Shown: one piece after another, positions 22,519 to 33,397 of the stretch
How the letters are laid out: each line of letters starts with the position of its first letter
How positions within the stretch are numbered: the first letter of the stretch is position 1
NCBI GenBank assembly: GCA_029448655.1
Contig: JACCLO010000005.1
Span: 3,472,001 to 3,536,000 of the forward strand
DNA: 64,000 bases
Origin: Wolfiporia cocos
Taxonomy: Eukaryota; Basidiomycota; Agaricomycetes; Polyporales; Phaeolaceae
Direction of reading: 5' to 3'
Program-made: the position numbers and the translations under genes
The notes under the pieces: generated by a model
The model's database searches: none
Told to the model about the DNA's origin: nothing
The model's input: only the letters and a program-made list of their open reading frames with translations

Positions 22519-23452
22519 TGTCACAGATTATACCTGTAAAGGCATCTGGACGTTACGGAGTAATTAACTAGGGTATACGGAGGGAATACGTGGGTATAAC
22601 CTGAACAAGGCTACCTGTAGACGCTAAGCGTGGGAATCTGAACTGCAGATATAGCCGGACCCTTGATAACAGCCAAGCTGTTATCGTAGCCCTTTTGGGG
22701 GAGTGGTCTATAACACCACTCATAAGCGCGTTGCATTGGGTCCGCTGCGCGTCTTGTGATATAATAACAGCTTACCTGGTCGCCGGTTCGAACCTGGGCA
22801 GTGGCAAACGCTAATTGGGGGCGTTAATAAGTCACATGCCTGGGGCGCTTCCGAACCACTGGCGGCTGAGGGAAAAGTACCCACCACGTGACCCCCATGT
22901 ATCACGGGGCCCCGCTTGTCGGGGATAAGATTGGTCAAAAGTTGCGTGGTAAAAACTACTATTAAATAGCCTTAACCCGCTCCCAAAATCCAGGGATTAA
23001 GTCGGGCCTTCAAGAGGTTGGCACACACGTCACAAAATAACTAAGGGGGAGACGGGCTCCCTACCACCGGACTAGTCACCCGGTGGGTAACATATAAAAA
23101 TAACCGCGTGACACATGCATAGTAGAAGTGATACTTAGTACCGGGGGCGGCTTGATGCAGCCTAGTTACCTCCTTAACCAGAGACGGTTAATCCTTGAAG
23201 TGGGGGTAATGTCACAGATTATACCTGTAAAGGCATCTGGACGTTACGGAGTAATTAACTAGGGTATACGGAGGGAATACGTGGGTATAACCTGAACAAG
23301 GCTACCCGTAGACGCTAAGCGTGGGAATCTGAACTGCAGATATAGCCGGACCCTTGATAACAGCCAAGCTGTTATCGTAGCCCTTTTGGGGGAGTGGTCT
23401 ATAACACCACTCATAAGCGCGTTGCATTGGGTCCGCTGCGCGTCTTGTGATA
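22519..23452 (+). mobile_element. TRIM-2: short non-autonomous LTR retrotransposon
   Basis: 934 bp, TSD AGTGG (22514-22518 and 23453-23457). Two 243-bp LTRs (22519-22761 and 23210-23452) differ at one site by eye. They start TGTCACAGATT and end GTCTTGTGATA. The 448-bp internal part has no gene. It keeps a self-priming site and a polypurine tract (gaagtgggggtaa, 23197-23209), so it has what is needed in cis and must borrow proteins. A solo LTR of the same family is at 33446-33699. Confidence 0.9.
22764..22773 (+). promoter_or_regulatory. Self-priming site of TRIM-2
   Basis: ATAACAGCTT, 3 nt inside the 5' LTR, is the exact complement of aagctgttat at 22675-22684 in the LTR. In the LTR that segment is one arm of the palindrome GATAACAG-ccaa-GCTGTTATC. 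Confidence 0.6.
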
Positions 23453-23457
23453 AGTGG

Positions 23458-25406
23458 TCCCAAGGAATTCGGTAAAGATCTCCAGGAATGGAACATGGAG
23501 GCCGGATTACTCCTCAGACGAGGAAAAGTGTACGTTCCAAAAGAGCCTAAGGAATTGCGCACGAAGATACTGGAGTTACATCATGATCATGTAACGGCCG
23601 GACACTTCGGACGATGGAAGACCTACGAACTTCTATCACGTAATTACTGGTGGCCCGGAATGACCACAATGGTAAAGCAATACGTGGAAGGTTGTGACAC
23701 ATGCCAACGCATGAAGAACCGCAACCAGACCCCGTATGGACCCCTGCAACCGCTCCCAGTACCGGAAGCACCCTGGGATACAATCACCATTGACTTCATC
23801 GTTCACTTACCGCCCAGCGGCGAATTGAAACAATTCAATGCTATTATGGTAATAGTGGACCGATTGACCAAGCGCGCGCATTTCATTCCCACGTCAGACA
23901 ATATCACGGCAAAAGAATTAGCGAACCTCCTGTACCTTCGGATTTATCCGAACCACGGACTTCCAAAACAAATCATTTCGGATAGAGGACCGCAATTTGC
24001 TTCCGAGCTATTCAAGGGATGGTGCGAACAATTGGGAATTCAGAGGGCAATAACAACCGCCTATCACCCGCAAGCAGATGGCCAGACGGAGAGAATCAAC
24101 CAGATTCTAGAACAATACCTGCGATGTTACATCGACGTTATCCAAAAAGATAACTGGGTGTTCTATCTCCCCACGGCAGAATTTGCGTACAACAATGCGG
24201 CTAGCGAGACAACAAAGAATAGCCCATTCTTTGTCAAACTAGGAAGGCACCCCAATGCAGGACCTACGGATTTGAAACCAACGCAATACTCGGATTTAAA
24301 TCAATTTGCCTACGCCAGATGGTCAGCACAGGAACAGGCTAAGGCAGCAATGAAGTTAGCTGCTGAACGCTGGTCCTGGTACTATGATCAACACAAGCGC
24401 TCGGTACCGTTTAAAGTCGGCGACAAAGTACTCGTTGACGCCCGAAGCTGGCAAGACTCCGAAAGAAGTCTTAGTCCACGCTATTTGGGACCGTTTAAGA
24501 TAATTGAACAATTATCGCCGGTCACCTTTAGGGTACACATGGATGAGCAATACAGGGCTTATCACCCCGTATTCCACGCTTCCAAGTTGGTTATGTACAA
24601 GGACCCTGTGCATCAGAAGAAACCAGAGCCTCAACCAGAAATGGTCGACGGCGAGGAACTATGGGAAGTCGAGAAGATCTTAGATCATTGCCTCTGCGCA
24701 GGAAGAATTGAATACAGAATCCGATGGAAAGGATTCGGTATCAATGACGACTCCTGGGTACGCGAAGCCGATCTCGACACGGCATACGACATTCTGCAGG
24801 AATACAAGGCTTCACACGCCATCCCAATGCAGGATGTTCCCCTCAGGCGATCAGCTAGAAGGAAAGAAGCAGTTCACGTCTTCGACCCTGACAGCGACGA
24901 CTGGGAAGCCAACGAATGCACGTGGCCAGACGACTGGCCGCAGTATTGCAAGGAATTTGCGAAGGACCCTAAGCAGCGCATGGTTAGACACCCCAATGGG
25001 GGATGGATGTCAGCTGACATCAACCAAAACGCGGACTTGAAAATCGTAGTCGGTGAAGGCGGACGAATGCCGGAAAAAGGAACTAAGGACTCAGTCGGTT
25101 TCGATCTGTACACTGCAACAGGCGATGTTCTGCCAGCCCACGGGCAGACAGAATACAACACCAAACTGAAAATCCAAGTACCTTTTGGCACTTACGGACG
25201 CATCGCCCCCCGCTCTAGTCTCGCCCAAAAAGGCATAGACGTAATGGGTGGCGTTATCGACCACGATTACCAAGGCAAAGTAATCATCATTCTTCGGAAC
25301 CACTCGGACATATCTATCGATATCCGAGCCGGAGATAAGATTGCACAGCTCATCTGCGAAGTTGCAAAGGACCCGCATATTACACTACACGGAAAATCTT
25401 ACTTCG
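23458..25406 (+). CDS. pol: Integrase-chromodomain-dUTPase part of Ty3-A Pol
   Basis: Integrase inserts the cDNA. The zinc-binding part (HHDHVTAGHFG ... CDTCQRMK) precedes the DDE core with TIDFIVHLP, SDRGPQFAS and DGQTERINQ as catalytic blocks, then a GPF/Y-type module (SPRYLGPFKI). The chromodomain follows (ELWEVEKILDH...YRIRWKGFG..DDSWV), expected to steer integration to modified histones. The C-terminus is a dUTPase, which hydrolyses dUTP: motif 1 GFDLYTATGD, motif 2 GRIAPRSSLA, motif 3 GGVIDHDYQGKV, motif 4 GDKIAQLI. The domain is cut after about residue 650 of this piece by TRIM-1; motif 5 is at 27262-27314. Confidence 0.95.
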
Positions 25407-25976
25407 TGACACGGTTCACCCCTTGGGGGGTACCTTCATCCCTCGCTAGTACGGTATGGGCACTGCTGCACGCGTGCGCGCTCCTCTCCTCTTAGTTACC
25501 CTTCAGTCGCTCCCTAGATACCTCCACAGATCATCTGACCCAGTAGGCAAGCGCTCGTCAGGCAGCGCGCGTGCCAGGTACACCACGTGATAGGTCACCT
25601 CCTCGTTACATGTAGTATAACATCACAGTCACTCTTAGTTACATGCGCACAGACCTGTACTTTAGGGCGACTAGTTCTCCTGCCTCCACATGTATATAGG
25701 TAGCAGCGGATGGGGCTTACTCCCCATCCTTTAGATTCTCGTCAATAGGTGTAACAACCCTCTCTTATTTTGCGCATGATGTGTCTCTGCCCCGGGGGCC
25801 TCTCTCGTCTAGCTTGACTGTGTGCTCGCCGGCTACGTCAACGTACACTAGGGAATGGTCGTACATTACCCATGTAGCCTCTGCGTCCACCGCTGGTCAG
25901 CTAGTACACCGCCTTGTTAGGCACGTCAGGACTCCCCTGTAGCCAGGGTCCTCACAAACAAGTAAGTTTGTGACAT

Positions 25977-25988
25977 AATCTAAAGGAT
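25977..25988 (+). promoter_or_regulatory. Self-priming site of TRIM-1a
   Basis: AATCTAAAGGAT, one base inside the LTR, is an exact 12-nt complement of atcctttagatt at 25726-25737, about 30 bp after the TATA-like tgtatatagg. Confidence 0.75.
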
Positions 25989-26672
25989 ATTTACCTTCCC
26001 CTCCGGCGCGCTTGCGTTGGGGCCGAAGGGTTTCCACCTACAGGTTGCCATGGCAGCGTGGCGGGGCAGCTGACGGTAGAAGCGCCGTCGGTCCGTAGTC
26101 TTACGAGCCCCCACGAAACGCTATCCCAGGCAAAGCGACCGTAGGGAGTGAATAAGCAAGACCGCCCCCTTATGAACTCAAGGTAGCGGGGTCAACTAGG
26201 GATAAGCCGCGTTCAGGGCCCGCCATCCATCCTGCAAAGGAATGCGATGTGTGGAGGCACAGTGCACCCTCACCATCACCCCTGGGCGGCAGGTTGTCAC
26301 CTCAAGCATCTTGACCTTATGGGTATGCGAAGGGGCCCGCAAGGGTTACCCAACCCCATGCCGACGGTCTCGAAGATGAAGAAGGTTCCAAACCGACTAC
26401 TACGCCGACAGAATTAGGACTAGACAGTCGACGGTACTGCAGGGCTGGGGCCCTGGGACAGCGTTCGCCATCCAGAAAAACCCTCACCGTCATAGCAGTG
26501 GTAATTACCGGTACGATCTCAAAACTAACCTCTCCGCTCTCCCACCGGTGGACGGTCCACCTACTCGGGCAGCTCCCCATCCTACGCTAAGAAGGAATGG
26601 GCCGGGTATCAAACAACGACCAAGGGATGAAGCGCCGTAGGACGATAGGTAGAACGTCGGGACGACTTTTTT
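25989..26672 (+). other. Internal region of TRIM-1a, no gene
   Basis: GC-rich, no frame with recognisable content. It contains the perfect palindrome GGTGGACGGTCCACC near 26542. The last 150 bp reappear, reversed, in TRIM-1b (from 55215). Probably a structured leader kept for packaging (inference). Confidence 0.5.
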
Positions 26673-27261
26673 CGAAGGGGGGGGTAATGACACGGTTCAC
26701 CCCTTGGGGGGTACCTTCATCCCTCGCTAGTACGGTATGGGCGCCGCTGCACGCGCGCGCGCTCCTCTCCTCTTAGTTACCCTTCAGTCGCTCCCTAGAT
26801 ACCTCCACAGATCATCTGACCCAGTAGGCAAGCGCTCGTCAGGCAGCGTGCGTGCCAGGTACGCCACGTGATAGGTCACCTCCTCGTTACATGTAGTATA
26901 ACATCACAGTCACTCTTAGTTACATGCGCACAGACCTGTACTTTAGGGCGACTAGTTCTACTGTCTCCACATGTATATAGGTAGTAGCGGATAGGGCTTA
27001 CTCCCCATCCTTTAGATTCTCGTCAATGGTGTAACAACCCTCTCTTTCATTGTGCGTGATGCGTCTCTGCCCCGGGGGCCATATCTCGTCTTGCTCGTCT
27101 GTGTGCTAGTCAACGACGTCGGCATATACTAAGAGAATGTTCCATCCATTACTCTAAGCCTCTGTGCTCACCTCTCGTTGACACGTACACCGGCTTGTCA
27201 GCCGCGTATGGACTCCCCTGTAGCCAGGGTCCTCACAAACAAGTAAGTTTGTGACACTTCG

Positions 27262-27314
27262 AAAAGATTAAATCCGAGCGTGGTACTGGTGGATTCGGCT
27301 CCACAGGAAAGTAA
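27262..27314 (+). CDS. pol: dUTPase motif 5: C-terminal end of Ty3-A Pol
   Basis: Resumes exactly after the TRIM-1 duplication: EKIKSERGTGGFGSTGK then TAA at 27312-27314. RGTGGFGSTG is the glycine-rich motif 5 of trimeric dUTPases, which closes over the substrate. Its finding 1.85 kb downstream of motifs 1-4 in the right frame confirms both the domain and the insertion. Confidence 0.95.
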
Positions 27315-27340
27315 TCGTTCCATTAGGGACAATGAAACCT

Positions 27341-27353
27341 GAAGAGGGGGTAA
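27341..27353 (+). promoter_or_regulatory. Polypurine tract of Ty3-A
   Basis: GAAGAGGGGGTAA directly before the 3' LTR; primer site for plus-strand synthesis. The same form (gaagNgggggtaa/c) precedes the 3' LTRs of TRIM-2 and Ty3-C. Confidence 0.8.
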
Positions 27354-28050
27354 TGTCACAGATTTGAGACATGCCGCTATTTTTCCCGTATTTTTACCTA
27401 TTTATCTGGTATTTCTACGACCTTGTAGACATTTACGCTGCTAATCGCCCGTCTACACGTACACTAAACCAAACAACACGTACACAACGCGGTATACGTC
27501 CACCCGTCATAACAACACGTACATAACACGCTCGTACGCGTCAATGACTCAGCGGACTAACCTCCGGTGTCACGTGTCTTACTCATATCCCGATACCGGG
27601 CAATGTCAGTACGATGGGATAAGCGGCCCGCTCGTTATCACATGCCAATGCCCTAATGATTACTCATATCCCGATACCGGTATATAGTTATCACATGCCT
27701 GGCTTACTAACGTAGCTACAGCCACTTCCACAACATGGACATACGGTCCAAACAAACGTTCTTACTGGTGCGGCCATTACCGGCGCACATGGTCTATTGT
27801 AGTTTACGACTTAGCTGTATTAGTTATGTCTGCGCACAGACCGTCTTCATGTTTGGCTCCCTTTTGGTAACCAAACAAAGCATGTATATAAGTAGGGCTA
27901 TCACTACGATAAGCCTTAGATTTGTTCTTTGCATTCGCTCAGTTACACATCCTACCTGCTTGCGCCTACTAGCTCCCTCACCAACCTACCAGCAACTACT
28001 TCAAGTCGCCTTATAGGTTATAGTGTGAGTCCCACAACTAGTTTGTGTCA
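27354..28050 (+). repeat. 3' LTR of Ty3-A (LTR-B)
   Basis: TGTCACAGATTTGAGACATG to CTAGTTTGTGTCA, 697 bp. Differs from the 5' LTR at many sites, most in the U5 part. The next bases are TAAGT, not the GTTGG that precedes the 5' LTR. Confidence 0.9.
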
Positions 28051-28316
28051 TAAGTACGACGGATGGGGACTTACTTCCCCATCCTTGAGATTCTCGGCAA
28101 TGCATGTAAATGCCTTTCTTACTATTGCTGTGAGACTCGCTGGCCCGGGGCCCACATCCCGTCTCCCTTGTCTGTGAGGCTCCTTGTTCAGTCGGCGCAT
28201 GTCATGAACCACATGTGCCTCTGCGCCATCGCTGGCTCGGTGCCTCGCGGCCTTGAATGGAGGCTTGTATGGATCCCCCCTGTAGCCAGGGGTCCCACAG
28301 ACGTAAGTCTGTGTCA
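28051..28316 (+). repeat. Right part of a family-F LTR
   Basis: Starts mid-LTR (taagtacgacggatgggg) and runs to AGTCTGTGTCA. It carries GATGGGG/CCCCATC and the end hairpin CACAGAC/GTCTGTG. Its left part is missing from the window; it presumably lay before the original left end of a Ty3-A-like element. Confidence 0.75.
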
Positions 28317-29330
28317 GGGCTTACAGCATTTTTCCTATGATTATAGCAATTTATCCGGGATTTATACGTCTAACTACACGTTATCTACGGGTTAACTCCC
28401 ATTGCCATACGACAAGCTCTTAACTGGGCTTATCAACCACATGACCAGCCTAGACACCGCTACGTCACAAGACTAATGATATCATCGCACTATCATCGGT
28501 AACCTTACGGTCCGATATCCGCAATACGTCATATACGTCTAGACAATAGCATTGTCACCGGCTACGTCACTAGGTCTCGCCCGTCATAGCAAGACCAGCC
28601 ATGTCATAAGATCTTAGATCATAATGATAGGCCGAGTGCGGCACGCTCGCATAATAATGTCAACACAACCATACAGCACTATATTAGCAACAAGGCAATA
28701 TCGCTATAGGTCACGGCCTCCTCGGCCTCCCACGGACTCGACGTTCTCCAAGTCCCGGGCTTCTGCCATCACGGCGTTGCCCAAACACCGGACCTCGCCT
28801 CACGGCTAAGTCCAACACATGTCCCGGTTACCATCCGGTCCGGACATATCACATGCTATGGTACAACCATGTCCAATAGCATAACGACCTCGGCGCCTCG
28901 CCTTGGTCATCCAACGAAGCCCGACCAATAGCCATTATACCGCCAGGTATCCGGCAATCGGCCTTCCTCTATACCTGGGCTGCGCCCGCGTTACCTCAAT
29001 AATAACAACACAAATCCCTCTCATACGATTGGTTCGGCCATTAGGGCCAACCACGGCCATTCTATGTAGAGTCCATAAACAGTAGATAAGATAAGCTTCG
29101 CCACTTGGCAAAGCCACATAACCCGGTAAGGACATAGCTAGCTAGTAGCACATGACCTTCCCATAAACATGTATATAAGTAGGAGCCAAGCGCTCTATAC
29201 TTTAGTTCTATTCTTCTCAGCGTCCGCCGTAGAAGTATATCCACCACTCTGCTGCTCTGATTACCTCCTCTCCAAGTCGCCTATTACCTCAGGATACAGG
29301 CTTGGTGAGTCCCACAGGTGATCTGTGTCA
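28317..29330 (+). repeat. Family L1 LTR lacking its first ~17 bases
   Basis: Begins gggcttacagcattttt, position ~18 of the family, and ends GATCTGTGTCA. The family-F LTR fragment before it ends where GGGCT begins. This fits an F insertion into L1 with TSD GGGCT whose left half is lost. Right flank CGATC. Confidence 0.8.
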
Positions 29331-29955
29331 CGATCCATACAGAATTGACGCAGATGCATCCAATTTTGCAATAGGAGGATGCCTAATGCAGAAACAGGAC
29401 AACCAATGGAAGCCAATCGCATATTTATCGAAAGCACTCCAAGCAGCAGAAAAGAATTATGAAATTTACGATAGAGAGCTACTCGCAATAATGCGATGCC
29501 TAGATGAATGGAGACATCTGATACAGGGATCAGCACACACCACTGAAATATTAACTGACCACAAGAATCTCGGATATTTCAGGAAATCACAAAAAATAAA
29601 CCACAGACAAGCCAGATGGATGAATGAACTTGCAGAATACGATATCAAACTAACACATGTTCCAGGAAAAACTCAAATTCAAGCTGATCCTCTTTCCAGA
29701 CGTCCAGATCATGGCACAGGAGACGATGAATTAAAGGACCAAATAGTCCTCAAAGATCATCTATTCACGGACTCCCCAGATGACAGCCCACACCAACAAA
29801 TTAATTTCATCGATTATCTAACAGTAAAAGAACAAGTTTCAGCACTCACTGACCTCTACGATTTCACCGGTAACACAGAAATTACTCATGACTCGGAGGG
29901 CCTCACCTACAGGAGGGGGAAGTTAATCATCCCAAACAACCAGAAACTAAAACAG
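29331..29955 (+). pseudogene. pol: Ty3-D Pol: RNase H part
   Basis: Open from DPYRIDADASNFAIGGC through YEIYDRELLAI, EILTDHKNLGYF and HVPGKTQIQADPLSRRPD to YRRGKLIIPNNQKLKQ, covering RNase H and the start of integrase. RT, protease and gag are missing: the sequence before 29331 is an L1 LTR and then other elements. The protein is closest to Ty3-C (EILTDHKNL, RRGKLIIP) rather than Ty3-A/M (WSDHLNL). AT-richer codon use than Ty3-C sets it apart. Confidence 0.85.
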
Positions 29956-30366
29956 TGTCACAGAACGTGTGGCATGTCCGTTTTGTTTGTAGTCACCTGA
30001 CTTCTAGATTAGATCTTGTTGTAGATAAGACAAGGGTATGTAACTCACGGTCACAACTATCACATGACTGGCATCACTAGTTACAGCGTTACGTCTGTGC
30101 GCCTACTGCGCACAGACCCTCTTTAGGGCAAGGTAGCTAGTGTACTATAAGCGCGCTGTCATGTATATATAGCAGTAGAGATGAGGACGTATCCTCATCC
30201 TTTAGATTCTCATCTACTGCGCCCAATGCGCCTCTGCTGTACATTGCGCGTGCTAGTTTGCTAGAGCCTCAGCCTTACCGGTCGCCCTGAGGGTCTCCCT
30301 GCACATACAATAGTGCATAGACATTGCGGCATAGTGACTAGTATCACAGTACATAGCACTGTGATA
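29956..30366 (+). repeat. Solo LTR, family E (forward)
   Basis: TGTCACAGAACGTG to ACTGTGATA, 411 bp, TSD AACAG (29951-29955 and 30367-30371). Palindrome GATGAGG/CCTCATC after catgtatatatag. End hairpin CACAGT/ACTGTG (30345-30350, 30358-30363). Confidence 0.9.
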
Positions 30367-30371
30367 AACAG

Positions 30372-31710
30372 CAAATCATTGAAGCCCATCATGACTCAAT
30401 ATTAGCAGGACACACAGGAATTAAAAAGACATTAACTGCAATTTCAAACAGCTATTGGTGGCCTCGCATGGACAACGACATCAAGCATTACATCCAACAC
30501 TGCATCAAGTGTCAACAATCCAAGCCAATCAGACAAGCAAAATCAGCGCCACTTAACCCCAATCCAACACCGGATTACAACTGGGAAAACATATCAGTAG
30601 ATATGATAACCGGTATACCAGAGGTAAAAGGCAGAAATGCCATAATAGTCATAGTAGACATGAAGTCCAAGGATTATATAGCATTACCAACAACAGACAG
30701 ACTGACTGCAGAAGGATGGGCTAATATTCTATTTGATCAGATAGTGACTCAACATGGATTGTCAAAGAAAATATTCAGTGACAGAGGCCCACAATTTGTG
30801 GCGCAGTTCATCACCGAATTTATACAAGATCATAGGAATCGAAGGAAATCCGAGTACGGCTTACCACCCTCAAACGGATGGACAGACGGAAAGGATAAAC
30901 CAAGAATTGGAAATCTATCTTCGCATGTTTGTCAATGACAACAAAAAGAATTGGTTTTTATTATTAAACACAGCCGCTTTTGCATATAAAACACACATAA
31001 ACAGTACCACAGGATTTACACCATTCTACATGACACATGGTCATGAGGCTTATATGGGAATCGAAAATCCAGATATTACACAGGGACCAAAGGGTCTTCA
31101 AGATTGGATCACACACATGAAGACGATACAGGAACAGGCTACACAAAATATAAACAAGGCAAAGGAATATTGGAAAAAGATATACGATAGCCACAGAAAG
31201 CCAAGTAAGGAGTACAAACTAGGAGAAAAAGTGTGGATAGAAGGAACCAACCTAAATATGGAGACCAGTTTTAAAAAACTGGATCCAAGACGATACGGAC
31301 CATACACAGTCACCGCAAAAATTGGAGCATCCGCATATAAACTCGATCTACCTCCCGACATGAGAGGAATCCACAACGTCTTTAACGAATCACAATTAAA
31401 TCCATATCATGCACCTATACCAAAATCCAGGGATAGAGCAGACGTGGTCGCCCCTCAGGATGTAGAAATACCATCCATAATCATGCAAAGCCGAGAAATG
31501 GATGGACGCATGCAATTCCTAGTCAATGAAAACAGACATCAGGAGTGGAGATCCAGGTTTAATACCCCTAATCACTTAATAAACAACTTCTACGATCATA
31601 ACCCAACCGCTCCAGGAGCCCAATGGAAAAAAGGGGCATCGAAGAAGAAATACCGGGACATCAGTGCAGGAATCATTGCAGACATCCACGTCGAATCGGA
31701 ATCGCTGTAA
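30372..31710 (+). pseudogene. pol: Ty3-D Pol: integrase and C-terminal part, frameshifted
   Basis: Resumes in frame after the LTR (QIIEAHHDSILAGHTG). Zinc-binding HHCC part with CIKCQQSK, DDE core blocks SVDMITG, SDRGPQFV and DGQTERINQE, then a GPY module (RRYGPYTVTAKIG). A 1-nt frameshift near 30823-30835, between the second and third catalytic blocks, switches frame. The C-terminal part (IIMQSREMDGRMQFLV...EWRSRF) is a weak chromodomain-like segment; then PTAPGAQWKK, shared with Ty3-C. No dUTPase follows. Non-functional because of the frameshift and loss of gag-RT. Confidence 0.85.
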
Positions 31711-32061
31711 TTCACAGTGAATTCGACATAAACAAGATACTACAAGGAGAAGTGAAACATGTTTACTGGAATCACAATGATCCTGAAATCGCTTTTCTCC
31801 CATGCAATTGGAAAACCCATAAAACCATCTATCAAATCCTAGTCGGTAACCCTGAATATTGGGGAACTCCAGGAGTAGATGCTGCACACATTTGGCGATA
31901 CCCGATCACTCTCGTCACGAAATTGGCTAAAACGTTTGGATGTCAATGAAATGAACAATGCGATGTGGACGATTATATTTTGGTGGAACCACAATTTGAA
32001 TCAGTCGTAATCCACGAAATGGATTTTGCGAATCGGGACGATTCGCTAGACGGGGGGGTAA
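31711..32061 (+). other. 3' untranslated region of Ty3-D
   Basis: Sequence between the pol stop and the 3' LTR. A frame through 31623-31949 stays open, so pol may have extended here before a frameshift. It ends with a polypurine tract (gacgggggggtaa, 32049-32061). Confidence 0.5.
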
Positions 32062-32426
32062 TGTCAGGAATCAAGGATTATTCAATTGCGGAACTAATAG
32101 CCCATGACCCTGTATCAAGATGAACATTCGTGTGTATCCAAGAAGACTTCCTTTGGATCCAATGTGTAAGCTTCCCCTTCACCCAAGTAACCCTTGACCA
32201 CATTATATACATATCTTCACATACGTTACCAATCATCCCCTATACCCTAGTTACACAACAATTCTATCACAACTTTAAAGCTACAAAGCCCTACACCCTA
32301 TAATATTACAAAACATAAATCAAACATGTATATATACCGACCCATTACTGGTGTCAACCCTCAGCTTCGATTTAATCATTTTCACCATCTCTACTGGAAA
32401 GCAATACTCTAGTCGACGATCTGACA
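32062..32426 (+). repeat. 3' LTR of Ty3-D
   Basis: TGTCAGGAATCAAGG to CGATCTGACA, about 365 bp, TATA-like catgtatatatacc near 32326. It is followed by GTCTG, in the middle of an older reverse LTR-B, so Ty3-D had inserted into that LTR. Confidence 0.7.
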
Positions 32427-32519
32427 GTCTGTGTGTAGGGCACATAGAAATGGTGAAGTCAACTATCTACAATGGCCACATGCGCTGGTAATGGCCGCAC
32501 CAATAGTAGGAGTTGTTTG
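32427..32519 (-). repeat. Fragment of an older LTR-B (reverse)
   Basis: gtctgtgtgtagggc...atggccgcaccaatagtagg matches the middle of the reverse LTR-B at 14812-15508. It continues, after L1 and Ty3-C, at 54288-54595 and 56509-56595. Confidence 0.7.
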
Positions 32520-33023
32520 TGTCACAGATTTATCTGGGGCTTACAGCATTTTTCCTATGATTATGGCAATTTATCCGGGATTTATACGTCTAACTACAAG
32601 TTATCTACGGGTTAACTCCCATTGCCATACGACAAGCTCTTAACTGGGCTTATCACCACATGACCAGCTTACATAACGCTACTGTACCTTCCGGTCCAAT
32701 AGCAACACTACAGCTACGTCATAGGTCTCGCCCGTCAGAGCAAGACCAGCCACGTCATAAGATCTTAGATCATAATGATAGGCCGAGCGCGGCACGCTCG
32801 CATAATAATGTCCACACATACAAACATCGCCGCAAGGCAATGTTCAATTGGGTCGGCCTCACTGGCTTCCCACACGTCATAAGATCCTTGATCACAATGA
32901 CACCTCAGGCGCAACACGCCTTCGCATAATTATGTCAACACGACCATACAGCACTATATTAGCAACAAGGCAATATCGCTATAGGTCACGGCCTCCTCGG
33001 CCTCCCACAGACCCGACACATAC
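32520..33023 (+). repeat. Left half of a family L1 LTR (host of Ty3-C)
   Basis: TGTCACAGATTTATCTGGGG onward, broken at 33023 by Ty3-C. The right half is 53789-54282. TSD GTTTG (32515-32519 and 54283-54287) brackets the whole, which proves that the two halves belong together across about 20.8 kb. Confidence 0.9.
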
Positions 33024-33396
33024 TGTCACAAGCCGATTTCTTTCGCCTAGCCAGTGACTAGAACCTGAACCCTTATCTTATCTAAGCGCGCGCCTAAGCA
33101 GTCACGTGCAAGACCCCGAACACCCTATCACATGTTGCCAGCCCCCCGGACACTCTGTGCCATGTACTTACACCCATTATAGGGTTTACCATAGTATCGG
33201 ACTCTCAGCTTATGTAATAACTGTACAGCAGCCAAACAATGTACAAACAGTAGAATAGCATATATACTGGCCGACGAGCAGGGTAGCACCCCAGACTCGT
33301 CTTGGCCTTATACGCCTTGAGTAGCCTCAGACTAGGATTGTGCTGAAACGGGAGTAACAATCCCCTGAGTAGTTGCTTGAAGTGTTGCTTGTGTCA
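33024..33396 (+). repeat. 5' LTR of Ty3-C
   Basis: TGTCACAAGCCGATTTC to GTTGCTTGTGTCA. TATA-like gcatatatactgg at about 33258-33270, then the self-primer segment agactcgtctt at 33293-33303. Confidence 0.95.
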
Positions 33397-33397
33397 T

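Larger units (their letters stand above)
25407..27256 (+). mobile_element. TRIM-1a: non-autonomous LTR retrotransposon in the dUTPase domain
   Basis: 1850 bp, TSD CTTCG (25402-25406 and 27257-27261). Two 569-bp LTRs (25407-25975 and 26688-27256, TGACACGGTT...GTTTGTGACA) enclose a 712-bp internal region with no gene, a self-priming site and a long purine tract (cgaagggggggggtaa) before the 3' LTR. LTR sequence is related to family F. The LTRs agree closely except in about 130 bp of U5 (25801-25929 against 27081-27210), where they are clearly different. A second copy, in reverse, is at 54596-56503. Confidence 0.9.
12576..28050 (+). mobile_element. Ty3-A: chromoviral Ty3/gypsy element with ORF0, interrupted by seven insertions
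   Basis: LTR-B at both ends, self-primer site, structured leader, ORF0, gag, protease, RT-RNase H, integrase-chromodomain, dUTPase, polypurine tract. The insertions are LTR-B (14812-15508), LTR-F (15585-16135), L1 (18702-19621), LTR-F (20009-20556), TRIM-2 (22519-23452) and TRIM-1 (25407-27256), each with a perfect 5-bp TSD, plus the LTR-B fragment and inverted junction at the left end. Joining across them restores protein similarity each time, so Ty3-A was nearly intact when hit. Its own flanks do not match (GTTGG left, TAAGT right) and its LTRs differ by several percent by eye, suggesting a recombinant of two elements. Confidence 0.9.

Noticed and set aside
22519..22567. Natural C-termini of Pol at 22567, 25495, 39559 and 50507
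   Set aside because: These stops lie inside inserted LTRs. The true frames resume after the TSDs.
22777..22794. tRNA-type primer binding site in TRIM-2 (TGGTCGCCGGTTCGAACC)
   Set aside because: It lies 15 nt inside the LTR, does not extend as a proper tRNA 3' end complement, and a 10-nt self-priming match sits in the expected place.
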